64,000 bases of DNA from Climacteris rufus (taxonomy: Eukaryota > Chordata > Aves > Passeriformes > Climacteridae). The position numbers and the translations under genes are program-made. The notes under the pieces were generated by a model. That model saw only the letters and a list, made by a program, of their open reading frames with translations. It had not been told where the DNA came from and ran no database searches. The stretch is from contig VZRZ01007774.1 in NCBI GenBank assembly GCA_013398175.1, positions 49,548-113,547 of the forward strand, read 5' to 3'. Of the stretch, positions 11,656 through 23,678 are shown in pieces (the stretch's first letter is position 1; each line of letters starts with the position of its first letter).

Positions 11656-14571
11656 CATATGCAGTGTGTGGGGAAGAAGGCTGCCATGGGATGTGACCTG
11701 ACAGAGGCTGAGCCTGGCTGTGGCAACCCCAGGTTTCACAGCTTAGGGAGAGGAGTGCAGGGGACCCAGGGAGCTGCTGTATTTGCCAGGAATTGGAAAC
11801 AACTGTGCTGTGCTCCAGGGTCTTGGTGCAACAGAGGGGCTGGAGAGATGCCCTGGGCCTTTTGTGTCCTGTCAACCCCCAGGTTGCCGATGGAGATGGC
11901 AGGGGAGGGTTCCCACACTGTGTCAGTGGGAATTGCCCCATAATGTCGTGGAGGACAATGTGTACCATTGCTGCCTGGGGTGTCTTCAAACCACTCCAGC
12001 AGAGTGCTTCAAACCACATGGCATGACTCCCACTGTATGGCTGCAGGAGCCGAGGAGCAAACTCCATGGAATCCCTCCCTGCTCCACCCTGCAGCTCAAG
12101 GGCTCCAAACGCCACATTCCCCAGGAGCCTTTGGACACGAGCTCTGCTGAGGCCCTGTGGGAGCACTCCGGGCACTGTCACCTCGCTGGGCACCATTGGT
12201 AGAAAAGGCAAAATTTTCCTGTGTACCAGGACATCACTGGAGATCAAACAGAGGATCTTTGTTTGGTGCTCACCTCTATGACATTGAGGTGAATGAGGTG
12301 GAGACCTTGTAGGCTTTGGCTGGAGCATCCTTCTCCGCACAGGAACCCCAAAACAGGTTCCTGGAGCTGCTGCTGCTCCCTGATGAAGATCTCCATGAAA
12401 TCCCAATAATGTGCTGCAGGGCTGGCGTTGGCAGAGAAGAACGGGGAGCATGGCTCAGCAATGGTTTGTGTCCTTGTGCAGTCATGACCCACTCAAATAA
12501 CATATTTGTACCTCATCCTACGCTGCAACCCCGTCGGGATGGACAAGCGTGATGTCAGTAGCTGACGTTTAACATGGGACTAAAAGACTGCTCCTGCTGC
12601 CCAGAGACCTTCCCATATCCCACATCCCAGCCCACAGGAGATGGGCTCTTTGTTCCTCATTGGAAGTGGATGCAAGGGGGAAGGTTTTGTGGCTTTGCCA
12701 GAACCAGTGGATGATCCATGGATTTCTGCCAGCTGTGAGTGGATTATCGGCCATTTAAACCAATGGGAAGTGTTGGGCTGCAGGGCTGGAAGGAGGGGAT
12801 GGTCGGCAGTGCAGGCTGGGTGGGGGCAGCATCTTTGGGGTGCTGGTGAGAGTGTGCTGGGGCAAGGGCTCCTGGGGTATGTGGAAACCGCTGGAATCTG
12901 CAGGAGTGGACAGTGGGGTCTCTGGAGCTGTTCCACCAACAGAGAGATGTTACTGGAAAGGAGAGGGAGAGAAGTGAGGTGGGAAATGCAGCACCTCAAA
13001 CCAGAGTGGCTGGAGGGGCACCCTGGGATGGATGGGACCAGGGATGCAGGGACCTGCTGCTGCTAGGAGGGGAGCACTGGCTGGGGAGTTGTGCTGGACC
13101 GGGGTGCTGATGTGGGGCTGGAACACCCCAGCTTGGTTCCGTGCCTGCATGTTGGTAACTGAGGCTGCTGTGGAGTTCACACATTGGGAATAATCCCTTT
13201 TGTGGGATGAGAGGGAGAAAAACCCCACCCAAAATTAGTTGTGGAAGCAGGAAGGGCAGAGGTGATCAGGGCACCCAGTAGCATGTGCAGGGCCCTTCCC
13301 AACCTTGGAGTCTGAAAGGAAACATTCAGGAGAAGGGGGATGTTATGAGCAAAATGGTCTCATCCCATCAGTGAAGGCAGCAATGAAAGTGAAATTCCCA
13401 GAGGGAACAAGGTGCTGTGCAAATGGAGGAGTTAAAGAGCACAAATGGCCAGTGCCTGCTGTGCTCTGGTGGCTCTTCTGGAGGGTTTAAGAATGAAGCA
13501 GCTGAACTGCCAGCAAGCAGGGATCTCTCATTGAAGGGAAGTGCTGCGGGGGAACCCAGCCTCTCAACTCTGTCCTTCATGTAAGAGATGCAGGGAGAGC
13601 AGTGGGAATTGCAGAACAATTTAGCTTTAGCATCAAGCAAATTGGCTGAGAAAATAATTAAAGCTGGTGTGGAAATGCTGCTTCAGTTTGAAGGATTAGG
13701 GACAGCAACACTGGCTTTTATAGAGAAAATCCAGTTTAACTGGGGCAGGGGGGGCTCTTTTGCTAGTATGGCAGTAAAGTGATTGTGGAAGGCAGCTGGG
13801 AGATGGATCATTGGGATTTTCAAAAAGCCTCAGACAAATTTGTGGGGTTATTAAGGTGGGAGTGGTGGGAGGAAAGGCCAAGTTCTGTTTGGTGTGTTCA
13901 GGTGTTCTGGGAGGGAGGAGCAGGGGTGATGGTGTGGTCGAGGGGTGCTCTGTGCCAGCCTGGCTGAGGGATGCTCGGTGCTGGCTGCGGCTTTGGGCTT
14001 CAATTTGGTATTAAAAAAGCTGATGCAAATAAAGCACAGAAAAATTAGGTAGCGTGACAGCCTCCCCTCTCCCTGCGGTGCCTTCCTTAAGTCAGAAGCT
14101 GTTGCTGGTGACAGGGTCGGGGCTGTGTTCCCTCCTAGAGCCCTGTTTCTTCTGGACAGGCCCACCCCAAGTGTCCTCAGGGAAGTTGGTTGGGAAGGCT
14201 GATACTGGCAGGAGCGCAGGGTCATCGGCAGGGCCAGAGGAGAGGAGCAGAGACCCTCTCCCCCTCCAGTTGGAGAATGGGTCCCTGCTGCCATGGGGAC
14301 TGCCCTGGGCTCCTCAGGAACGGGATGTGGCTGCTGCACGGGCTGTTCTATCGTCCCCTCAACAGTGATCCAACTTTGAATTTTCCCGAGGACAACAAAA
14401 AGCACAGAGACAACTGCTGCCCAGATTTTGTATCCTGCTGTCACTGAGCCAATTAAGGAAAGGGTTGCCATATTTTATTGCTTTTTTTTGTTAATGCATG
14501 GGTGGAGCAGCATAGCTCTTCTAAAGCCTCATTCTTGGAAGGGGCTGAGCAATCTCGGCTGGAGTTCTTTT

Positions 14572-14637
14572 GGGGGGAGGGGAAGAAAAAAAAAGAGGGA
14601 GAGAAAAAAGGGGGTGGGGGAAGAAATAAATAAATAA
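14572..14637. repeat. Purine-rich tract ending in (AAAT)n
   Basis: Almost all A and G for about 55 bases, with one T, followed by three AAAT units. It is a low-complexity sequence with potential for triplex DNA and carries no gene signal. Confidence 0.85.
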
Positions 14638-16886
14638 TCACACTTGGTGTGGAAAATACCAACCTGTAGAATTAGCATTTGTCTGAGCAGGTCCAGGTAT
14701 CCTGACCTGGCGTTCTGAGAGCTGGCCAAGTTCTGGCCAGGATTGGTGCTGGGGAAGACCAGAGGGAATTTTGAATGGACTTGGAAAACCTGGGTAAAAA
14801 TGGGGGCTGGATGGTGCTGGAGGGGAAAGTGTGACTTTTGGGCTGGCTCCTCATGGCCTCAGGTGATGCACATCAGGATGTCCTCCCCCAGGTACGGATG
14901 GGGTGACGTGAGCAGTATCTCTCCTTCCTTCTTCCGTTGCTGCCAAACCTCTGCATCACTCTCAATGAACCTCTGAGCTTGAGGCAGTGATGAAGTACAT
15001 TTGGCTTTGATCTTGTGAAAATAATAATTTGGGAGAAGCGGTGAGGGAACCTTTGTATCCGACAACCCTTGGTGTAACTTGCCAAGGATAACCTGTGCAC
15101 TCCTGGGGCTCACCACACTCCTGCTGCTCTGGGTTGGCACATGGGGTTTGGAGTCCATCTGGGCTGGAAGTAAAAGCAGCGGTCACTGTTCCACAGGACC
15201 TGGCACTGGCTCTGCAGCACCTTCAGCTCTGCTCACCCTGGGGTTTGCTGCCTTTCCCCATTTCTTCTGTTTTGTTAGTCATTAATTTATTTATTATTAT
15301 TACTTTCTCTCTTTTCCCTGGTTTTGGGCAAAGCTCAAATCAACACAAAAAAATGTTTGGTTTGTGTCATTAAGCTGCTGCTGCTGCATGTCTTCATTGC
15401 AGCCCAGCATGGCCAGGGCCACTGACCCTTGGGCACAAGTGACACGGGGCTGTCTGTAAACAGTGATACCATTTTTATAAGTTTTATGTTCAGGGAGTTA
15501 ATGGCTCTAAAGAAAGCAGATTTTAATCTAATCAACTGTTCCTTCTGCCATGTTAATCCTGAACATCAAAGAGAACATCAAAGTGAGCGGCATGAAAGGC
15601 TCTGATGGCAGCACGGCTGCTTTGCCAGGTGCAGCACTTTGGAGTGGGGCTCCTGTACCTCCGAAGGGGCTCCTGCACCTCTGTGCAGGTTCCTGCTTGT
15701 GCGCCTCCGAGGGGCTCCTGCTCCTGTCCCAGCCCGAGGCTCCTCTTGGATATGACACAGGTAAAAGCTGTTGTCCCAGCGAGGAAAACAAGATCAGTGT
15801 AAAAACGTCCCTCAGTAACAAAACCAAAGGCTGTTTAAACTTTTTGCATTGTCCACAGGGGCTGGATGTGCAGCTGAGTGTTGGATGTGGGAGCTTGCCG
15901 AAGCGTGAGGCATCACTCCATGGGACAGGTGGCTCTGGCAAGGAGTTGGGGAGCCTCTCACACCAATCCTGATTTTTCAATTCTTTTCCCAGTCTTGGTC
16001 AGACTCTGAAATAAATTCTGTTCTTCTCTTTTTCTTTGTGTTTGCTGACCAGAGAGAGTCCATGGATGACATGGGGAGGTGAGAGGGGCTGTGCCCCCCA
16101 GCTGGGGTCGTGTGTGCGATGAGGTGTTGGGCTCTCAGGGCCAGGCTGTGCCTGCAGTGTCCGGCACAGCCGGGGACCGGCGTGGGAGGTTCTCCTGCTG
16201 GGTGCCCAAGGGCAGTGCTGGGAGGCTCCGGGGCACTGGGGCTAGGGGTGCCATGGCTATCTATGCATTGGCTCCCTCGTCCTGCCAGGCCAGGGCCGTG
16301 GGGGAGCCCGGTGGATCCGGGGCCGGGCGCGGCAGAGTGCGAGCGGCCAGGCAGAGGGCCAGCAGCGTTTCCTCCCTGCTGCTTTCCCATGGCTGCGGCA
16401 GCTCCCAGGCTTGAGAAATGCTCCAGGGGCTGTGGAGAGGAAGCTGCTGGGAGCCCTCGTGCTCCTCCACTTGTTTGGACACAGCTACTTTTCCACTGTC
16501 TCTATTGGGGAAAAGAAGAATAATTTTAAAGAAAGTGTGTATATGTGTGTGTGCAAGGCTGTGTTTGGCCAGCAAGAGCTGCTGCAGCATGAACATAGCA
16601 AAATATGCAAGGGATTTGTTTTATAAGCCCATTGAGCTGGTGCAGGGAAGAGCTCAAGGTTTCCTCCAGGCACTTGCAAGTCCCATCTCAGGCAATTGGG
16701 AAGAGATGGTGCAGTGGGACACGTGTGATGGAACTGACAGCTACGATGGGATGGGGGTGGGCAGGTCCCAGTGGGGCACCTGTGCAATTTGTCATTTGCA
16801 GGTGCTGGCTGCAGCTTGGGGCTTCCAGCAGCCAGACCCTCTCCTGCTGCTGAGTCATCCCCCCACACTTTGGTTACAGCCCTTTT

Positions 16887-17105
16887 TCATAGAATCCCAA
16901 ACTGATCTGGGTTGGAAGGGACCTTAAAGCCCATTCAGTGCCACCCCTGCCGTGGGCAGGGACACCTCCCACTGTCCCAGGTTGCTCCAACCCCCGTCCA
17001 ACCTGGCCTTGGACACTTCCAGGGATGGGGCAGCCACAGCTTCTCTGGGCACCCTGTGCCAGGGCCTCCCCACCCTTACAGGGAAGAGTTTTTCCTTTTC
17101 TCCCT
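16887..17105 (-). mobile_element. CR1 LINE, 3' end, upstream of MID2 exon 2
   Basis: It starts with the inverted tail TCATAGAATCCCAAACTGA, then GGTTGGAAGGGACCTT, GTTGCTCCAACC and GCAGCCACAGCTTCTCTGGG, the typical CR1 3' region read in reverse. The copy is fairly well preserved. It lies about 1.16 kb upstream of exon 2 and is complementary to the plus-strand CR1 at 19798-20296 on the far side of that exon. Confidence 0.9.
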
Positions 17106-18262
17106 GTGCACCCCACCAGGTTGATCCTGTGGTGGAGATGGGGCTGGGCTGGGCACTGCATTGCTTCTCCCAGGATCAGTCCCTGCAGCAGTGCCAGGGT
17201 GAGGCATCCCTGTGGCTGTGGCTGAACGGGGCTCTCCCCACATCCACGAGCAGGGACGTGGCAGTGGGCATCGCTCAGAGCCTGCCTCGCCATGCCTGAG
17301 GAGCCCAGGAGGCACCACATGTGCCCTGTGTGGTGGGTGAGAAAGGAGAGGCTGGATCCGGTGCTGTGACACTGTGTGACGGTTTGGGAACATGCTGGGA
17401 TGCGGGCAGAGGCTGGGCAGCACTCGGACCGCAACTCCTGGTGCTCTGCAAACCAGAGTTAGGAGCAGCAGGTTCAGCTACCTGCTGGGAGCTCTTTTCC
17501 AGCCTCGTGAAAGGGAAGGGAGCTAAAAATACAGCTTGTTTGCCTCCAGCTGGAGTTGATTTAGGCATCCCCGGCTGTTGTGGAGTGCAGCGGAGGACAA
17601 CCAGTGGTGGAAGTTTGCCGACTTTAATTTTGCTGCTCTGCCCTCCCTGCCTTGCTACAAAAAGCAGTGGTCAGGAAAAGCAGGGAGCAGAGATGGGGTG
17701 TTAAGAGCTACCGACCTGCTCTGCTCAGAGTTTCCACGACATGATTCACCTTTTCCCCTTCACCAGAAGCAGGCAGGCTTGGAGCTGCTGGAGGGGATGT
17801 TCAGAGGTTTATCTCTGCCATGCAGTGCAGCCTTGCAGCCCTTCTGTGTGGAACGTCAGCACAGCACCGCCCCGGTCCTGGCAGCACTCACCAACACAAA
17901 CATGAAATCATGTGGTTTCTCCTGGTTTTGTCTCCAGCCCTGTGGTCCATGTCCTGCCTTGGCTGGGCTGGAAGGTGTCAGAGGAGCAGCTGCTGCTCCT
18001 CTCCCATCCTCTTCACACGGCTCTGGTCCCACCGCAGCTCTGGGCTCTGCTTCTTGTGCGGTGAGACAGCTCAGTGAGAGGCTTCAGCCTTTGCTCACAG
18101 GGGCCTGGCTGGGCTGGAGTGACGGTGTTGGGGTGCAGAGAGTGTCAGAGTGTCGTGGGGGTGATGTGTCTGACCTCCCAGGCACCTGCTGCTGGAGGAG
18201 AGTAGCTGCCCAGGAGAGCAGCTGTAGCTGCTGTCTCACATCTCTGCTCTCCTCCCTCCCAG

Positions 18263-18318
18263 GTTTCTAACCACCTTCCCTGGTTTTTGATGCTGAATCA
18301 GGATTGTGTTAACTAAAG
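18263..18318 (+). other. MID2: MID2 exon 2, 5'UTR part and splice acceptor
   Basis: A pyrimidine-rich stretch (TCTGCTCTCCTCCCTCCCAG) ends with AG at 18261-18262, the best acceptor upstream of the ATG. This leaves 56 untranslated bases in the exon. A TAA at 18310-18312 lies in frame with the ATG, so the coding frame cannot extend further upstream. The acceptor is predicted by eye; a weaker AG occurs at 18300-18301. Confidence 0.7.
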
Positions 18319-18984
18319 ATGGAAACACTGGAGTCAGAATTGACCTGCCCAATCTGTCTGGAGTTATTCGAGGACCCCCTCCTGCTGCCCTGTGCCCACA
18401 GCCTCTGTTTCAGCTGTGCCCACCGCATTCTGGTGTCCAGCTGCTCCTCCAGCGAGTCCATCGAGCCCATCACCGCCTTCCAGTGCCCCACCTGCCGCTA
18501 TGTCATCTCCCTCAACCACCGGGGCCTGGAGGGCCTCAAGAGAAATGTGACCCTGCAGAACATCATTGACCGCTTCCAGAAGGCGTCCCTGAGCGGCCCC
18601 AACTCCCCCAGCGAGAGCCGCCGCGAGAGGACCTATCGCAACAGCCCTACCATGTCCGTGGCCGGCGAGAGGATCGCCTGCCAGTTCTGCGAGCAGGATC
18701 CGCCCCGGGACGCCGTCAAGACCTGCATCACCTGTGAGGTGTCCTATTGTGACCGCTGCCTGCGGGCCACCCACCCCAACAAGAAGCCCTTCACCAGCCA
18801 CCGGCTGGTGGAGCCGGTGCCCGACACGCACTTCCGTGGACTGACGTGCCTGGAGCACGAGAACGAGAAGGTGAACATGTACTGTGTCGCTGATGACCAG
18901 CTCATCTGTGCCTTATGTAAACTGGTGGGCCGCCACCGGGACCACCAAGTGGCATCGCTCAGCGATCGCTTCGAGAAGCTGAAG
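18319..18984 (+). CDS. MID2: MID2/TRIM1 E3 ubiquitin ligase, first coding exon (RING, B-box 1, B-box 2)
   Basis: This exon encodes residues 1-222 of Midline-2, a microtubule-associated tripartite-motif ubiquitin ligase. The RING finger uses C10, C13, C25, H27, C30, C33, C56 and C59. B-box 1 uses C121, C124, C136, C139, C144, C147, H152 and H161. B-box 2 uses C177, H180, C189, D192, C197, C200, H206 and H209. All ligands are intact. In the family, the RING recruits E2 enzymes and B-box 1 binds the PP2A regulator alpha4 (IGBP1). The Ser-Pro at 96-97 matches a site described as phosphorylated in MID1. The start has a strong Kozak context (A at -3, G at +4) and an in-frame stop nine bases upstream. 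The exon ends AAG|GTAAGG in phase 0. MID2 rather than MID1 is indicated by CRYVISLNHRGL, EQDPPRDAVKTCIT and VPDTH. The exon is CpG-dense. The linker at about 105-118 is the least conserved part. Confidence 0.97.
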
Positions 18985-19797
18985 GTAAGGACCCAGCAGG
19001 GCTGTGGCAGAGCAGTCCCTTGTAGGGACTGTGTCTGCCAGCGGCAGTGCTCAGAGCAGGGGCTGGTTCCAGATGCCCCAAGCAGCACCTTGTAAGCCAG
19101 ACAGCTCCTGAAGGATCTGTGGGATGGATCTGGTGGGCTTCTCTGGGACCCTGGTACTGGGAGGCTGAGCTGGGTCTTGCTTGTGCCATTAGAGCAAAGT
19201 CTTTGCTGTTTTATTTTCTCCTCCTGGCATGTGTGTGCCGAGTCTGGCCATTTGACCTTCTCTCCAGATGCCATTGGGCTCCAAGGTGCCAGTGTTGCTT
19301 TCCCCAGGCTTTGCCTTGTCCTGTGGGAGAGCTGGGATGGCAGAGTGTCCTGGGGGACCTGTGGCACCATCCCCAAGGCCATAGCCCTTGGGCTGTGCCT
19401 GCTCAGCCCTCTCAGAGGATGAGAGCAGAACGGTTTGGACTGTGGGCATTTTCTTTCGGAAAGCTGTTCCTTTGGGCTGCGGCAAGCGGAAACCTCCCAC
19501 GGTCCATAAATCCACCCCTGTGGACTCTCCTTGCCTGAGGGCCACAGAGTCCTGTGAAGTGCTCTGGCAATGCCTTTGTGTCCCCCTCGAGCCAGCTAGC
19601 TCAGAGTTTCTCCACTGTGTGAGGAAAGGGCCAGGCTCTGGGAAGTAATGGGGATGGATTTGGAAATGCTGGTGGGTAAAATACTGGACATGAGCTGGCA
19701 ATGTGAGCTTGCAGCCTGGAAAACCAACCATGTCTTGGGTCCATCCCCATCAGCATGGAGGGAGGGGGTTCTCCTCTTCTGCTCTGTAGAGACCCTC

Positions 19798-20296
19798 TTG
19801 AGCACTGAGTCCAGCTCTGGATCCCCCAGCACAAGGAGCACATGGAGCTGTTGGAGTAGGTCTGCAGGAGGCCACGGAAATGCTCCGAGTTCTGGAGCCC
19901 CTCTGCTCTGGAGCCATTCTGGGAGAGCTGGGGGTGTTCAGCCCGGAGAAGAGAAGAATCCAGGGAGACCTCAGAGCCCTTTCCAGGGCCTAAAGGGGCT
20001 CCAGGAGAGCTGGAGAGGGACTGGGGACAAGGGCTGGAGGGACAGGACACAGGGAATGGCTTCCCAGTGCCAGAGGGCAGGGTCAGATGGAATATTGGGA
20101 AGGAGTTCTTGCCTGTGAGGGTGGGGAGGCCCTGGCACAGGTTGCCCAGAGAAGCCGTGGCTGCCCCATCCCTGGACATGTTCCAAGCCAGGTTGGATGG
20201 GGCTTGGAGCACCCTGGGATAGAGGAAGGTGTCCCTATGGCAAGGGTTTGGACTGGATGGTCTCTGGATGTCACTTCCACTTCTGTGATCCTATGA
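19798..20296 (+). mobile_element. CR1 LINE, 500-bp 3' end, downstream of MID2 exon 2
   Basis: The longest CR1 copy in the window. It runs in the sense order: CCAGCTCTGGATCCCCCAGCAC, then TTCAGCCCGGAGAAGAGAAG, GGGGCTCCAGGAGAGCTGGAG, GGTTGCCCAGAGAAGC, and ends with the terminal TTCTGTGATCCTATGA. It starts about 0.8 kb after exon 2. Its last 200 bases are complementary to the minus-strand CR1 at 16887-17105. It is 5'-truncated, with no intact frame. Confidence 0.93.
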
Positions 20297-23200
20297 GGCA
20301 GCAACAAAGCTCCCCAAGAGCCTTGAACTCCCCCTTCTGCCCTTCACCCTCCCACAGAATCTCAGCACTTTGGCTCCTTGCAGATGCCATCCCTGAGGGT
20401 ATTGGCCTTAGCACTTCTGTGTCTCCCAGAAGGACCTTGCCCAGGGAGAAGGAGGTGGCTGGAGACTGACCAGGATTTGGAGACTTCTGAAGATCTCCCC
20501 ACGACCCTATTGTGTGGGGTCTCACTTCCACTGAAGCCTTTCCAACAGCAGGAGCTCCTGTGGCAGGGAGTCTTTTCCCTAGGACAGCCCACCCTTTCCA
20601 TCCTAATCCCCCCAGGCTGCACTGGATGGATGCATCTCCAGCCCCTTCACTTGTGGCACAAATCGATTCAAACCGAGTTGCTGTTCTGGTCTTCAGGTGG
20701 GAGCTAACAGACTTCCCAGGATCCCTCCAGAACGCTTTGAAGCTCAGTCTTCATGTGGGAGCTGAGGTTGCAGTGAATGTGATGTGAACCCATGTGGATG
20801 ATGTTTGACCTATATAAAGTTTGAAATCCCTCTCAGTCCCCTGTGCATTCTGGATGAGCCTGCAAAACACTTTTAATTCCTTCTTTTTTCAATGAAAAAA
20901 CTACAGCAGGTCCCATCCGAGGTCACGCTTGTCAGGCTGTGGCTGTGGCAGCAACCATGTTCCCATTAGAACTCTGCTCATGCCTTTCTCAGCTGCTGCT
21001 TCCTCTGGCCTTTCTCCCTTCATGTTGCAGTCTCATTCTGCCCCAAAAGTGCTTTCCTTGGCTCTTTGACCTGTTCATGTTTGGAACAAAACCACTCTCT
21101 GCACTCTCATGTGTTTTGAGGTTTGAGGGCAGAAGGAATACTTCATTACTCCAGCAAAAATGCAGAAAAGAACACTTGGGTTTTTTTGTGCTGACCAAAT
21201 TATTTTTTTCTTCCTTGTTTTTAAACAAACTGATGTCTGGAAAGAAATCTTCCTAGATGTTCAGTTTCCTGGACTGGTTTCCCACCTGCCCATCTCCAAA
21301 CTCTCCTAAACCCACTGCGAGGTGGCCGGTGCTGTAAGTAAGCCTCCATGGTGGCACGAGGAACCGGAGGTGCGATATCCTGGATGTTGTTTCTTTCTTC
21401 CCTATGTTCCAGCCACCAGGTTTGTCTTTGGCTTAGCGCTGCCAAATGGGGCCTGGGGAGCCTGGGCTTTGCCTGCCCGTCTCCCATCTCATCGTGCCTC
21501 ACCTAAGCTTCCCCAGTGTGCAGAGCTGCGCCAGCAGCCCCGTCTGTAGTCCAGGACATTCTTTTTCCATGAGGAAATGTCTCAATTAGCAAATTGGAAA
21601 CAATGACCGTGTATGTTTGCACACAATAAAACCTGGGCATTGAAATTACAACCTTGGAATACTCCTTCTGGATCCAGCCTATGCCAGCCAAGCAAATCCA
21701 TCTGACGAAGATTCACATGTTGCCAGAACACTATTTTTTTCCCTTTTAAGTAAGAGTCCAAAGTGATTTTGACCGTGGAGGAAAACTCTTCTCTGCTGAA
21801 AACATTCTCCCTGTGCTGTTAATCCTGCCCAGCTCCCCAGTCTCTGCAGGGCTGGAGCTGGTTGGGGAGCAGGGGTCAGGGTGACCACAGCTATCCAGGG
21901 GGGGAGCTTGATGTGTGTCCTTCCTCTGGCTCATCCTCTAGCACATCCCTGCCTCTGGCTGTGCACTGGTTGGGCTGGTTTGGGGTGTCTCTTTCCCCAG
22001 TGCTCTACCTCCACTGCAGGAATTTCTTGGGGTTGATGCCAGGCTTTGCCAGCAGAGCCAATATTTGCTTTAGGATCTTGTGCCATCTCCTCATGCAGCC
22101 ACGGTCCACATGTCCCGTCACCACGTGCTCCCTGGCAGTGCTCAAAATCCTTGCAAGTACCTGAAATAGTTGAAATCCTTAAAAAAGTGCTGGTAGGATA
22201 CTGCTGCCTGGCAATCACGGCCTGTGGAGCAGCTGCTGCCTCCCGTGGGCCTGCCCTGTGTCCCATGCCCATGGCAGAGCTCTGCCCCTCTGTCCCCTCC
22301 TCAAGACATTATCAGTGAGCTCCCTGGCCACTCCTGGAGCTCCTCAAAGCTCTCGGGCAGCCAGCAGTGAGCAGATGCACTTAATCCCTGGCTTTGATCC
22401 CGCAGCTTGAGCGAGCTGGGAACACCTTTCAAGTTGGATTTTTTTGATGAAAAATTGGGTTTTTGAAGTGAGTAACTTCCTGTTGTCAGAAGGGCTGTGT
22501 TTTCCACAGAAATCTTTGGTGCGGATTTTTTTTTTGTCTCTTTGGAAGAGCTGAGTGCCTAAAACTGGACTGGTGTGTGTAAATGGGAGACATCCTCCTA
22601 GTGCTCCCCTTTCCTCCAAGCTGTTTTTACATCTAGTCTCCAGCGTGTGCCAGTAGCCTGACGTCCCTGTGGATGCTCTGCAGTGATCTGTCTGTACTGT
22701 ATTATACACTTCTAGATGCTTTGGGAACCATCTTTAATCCCTTTAAAGCATGTGATAGGTTTATTTTGTGCATCTTCAACTGGGCTTGTTTATGTTGTAA
22801 ATTACTATTCCAGCCAGTGTGAGCAGTTTCCTGGATTTAAGCAGGGACTATGTGGATGCCAAGCAGGATGGGGCCAGGTTGGAATGCTGAAGCATGTCCA
22901 GAAGCTTTCTGAAGTGGGGATGCCTGGGATGGATTCAGCAACATTCTGTTTCCCTGGAAAGGTTCATGTCAAGGGTTTTCAGCTGCAGAGACCATGAGGG
23001 AAGGGAAAAAGCTCCTGGGGGCAGGAAAGTGTCTGTAATGGAGTGTCTGTTTCCCAGTGCTGTGCTGGCACACCTTGAGAGCTGCAGAGAGAATGGGAGA
23101 TGAAGTACTGGTGGCATTTCCCGCAGGAGAAGGCAGGCATGGGGTCAGTGAGAATGAGGTGAGGGGTGTGAAGGTGCCCTCAGGAAGTGCACCCGAGTTA

Positions 23201-23483
23201 ACGTGCACATTAAAGGCATCGTTGTGTCTCTCACCCTCCTGCAGCCCCCCCAAGGTCGCTGCCTGCCCCAATTCCCTCAGCATGAGCTCTCAGAGCTCCT
23301 GGGGTGTCACCTGAGCCTGTCCTTTGGGCCAGGCCATGCTCCACATGTCCTGGCTCAGCCGTGCACTGCCCATCCTGCTGTCCCCTGCAGCCCCTCGTGT
23401 GGTGGGTGAAGCATCCCCTGGCAGCACGGATCGGTCTGGCTCCTTGGTGGGGTTGGCCTCTGCTTTCCAAAAGCTTTCTGATG

Positions 23484-23678
23484 AGGGTGGTAAAACGCTG
23501 GCACAGCTTGCCCAGAGAAGCTGTGGCTGCCCCATGATCCCTGGCAGTGCCCAAGGCCAGGCTGGCTGGAGCTTGGAGCAACCTGGGATAGTGGAAGGTG
23601 TCCCTGCCCATGGCAGGGGGTGGAACTGGATGGTCTTTGAGGTCCCTTCCAACCCACACCATTCCATGGTTCTCTGAT
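23484..23678 (+). mobile_element. CR1 LINE, 3'-end fragment
   Basis: GAGGGTGGTAAAACGCTGGCAC, GCCCAGAGAAGCTGTGGCTG, GCAACCTGGGATAGTGGAAGG and GAGGTCCCTTCCAACCC lead to a degraded CATTCCATGGTTCTCTGA tail. A typical truncated copy. Confidence 0.9.

Larger units (their letters stand above)
966..18262 (+). other. MID2: Presumptive MID2 intron 1
   Basis: No coding exon is supported in this 17.3-kb stretch. It contains CR1 fragments at 3328-3565, 5804-5903 and 16887-17105, CpG clusters at 6081-6250 and 9745-9905, a 230-bp duplication at 10846-11304, a GGAT run at 11621 and a purine tract at 14572. The parts 1625-3325, 3570-5800, 6260-9280, 11660-14570 and 14640-16880 look like unique intron sequence with nothing I can name. 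Untranslated alternative first exons could lie here but cannot be called from sequence alone. The intron label depends on the first exon lying in the island at the left edge. Confidence 0.6.

Noticed and set aside
11477..12451. 324-codon minus-strand open frame, the longest in the window
   Set aside because: It runs through the GGAT microsatellite (His-Pro-Ser-Ile repeats) and shows no family resemblance. Best explained by GC-rich intron sequence.
13262..13312. Possible CR1 tail (CCCTTCCCAACCTTGGAGTC)
   Set aside because: Only about 25 bases resemble the CR1 end, and there is no supporting sequence on either side.
18985..19095. Coding frame of exon 2 continuing past the donor to a stop at 19093-19095
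   Set aside because: The GTAAGG donor and the exact continuation of the protein in exon 3 show this is intron. It would be translated only if intron 2 were retained.
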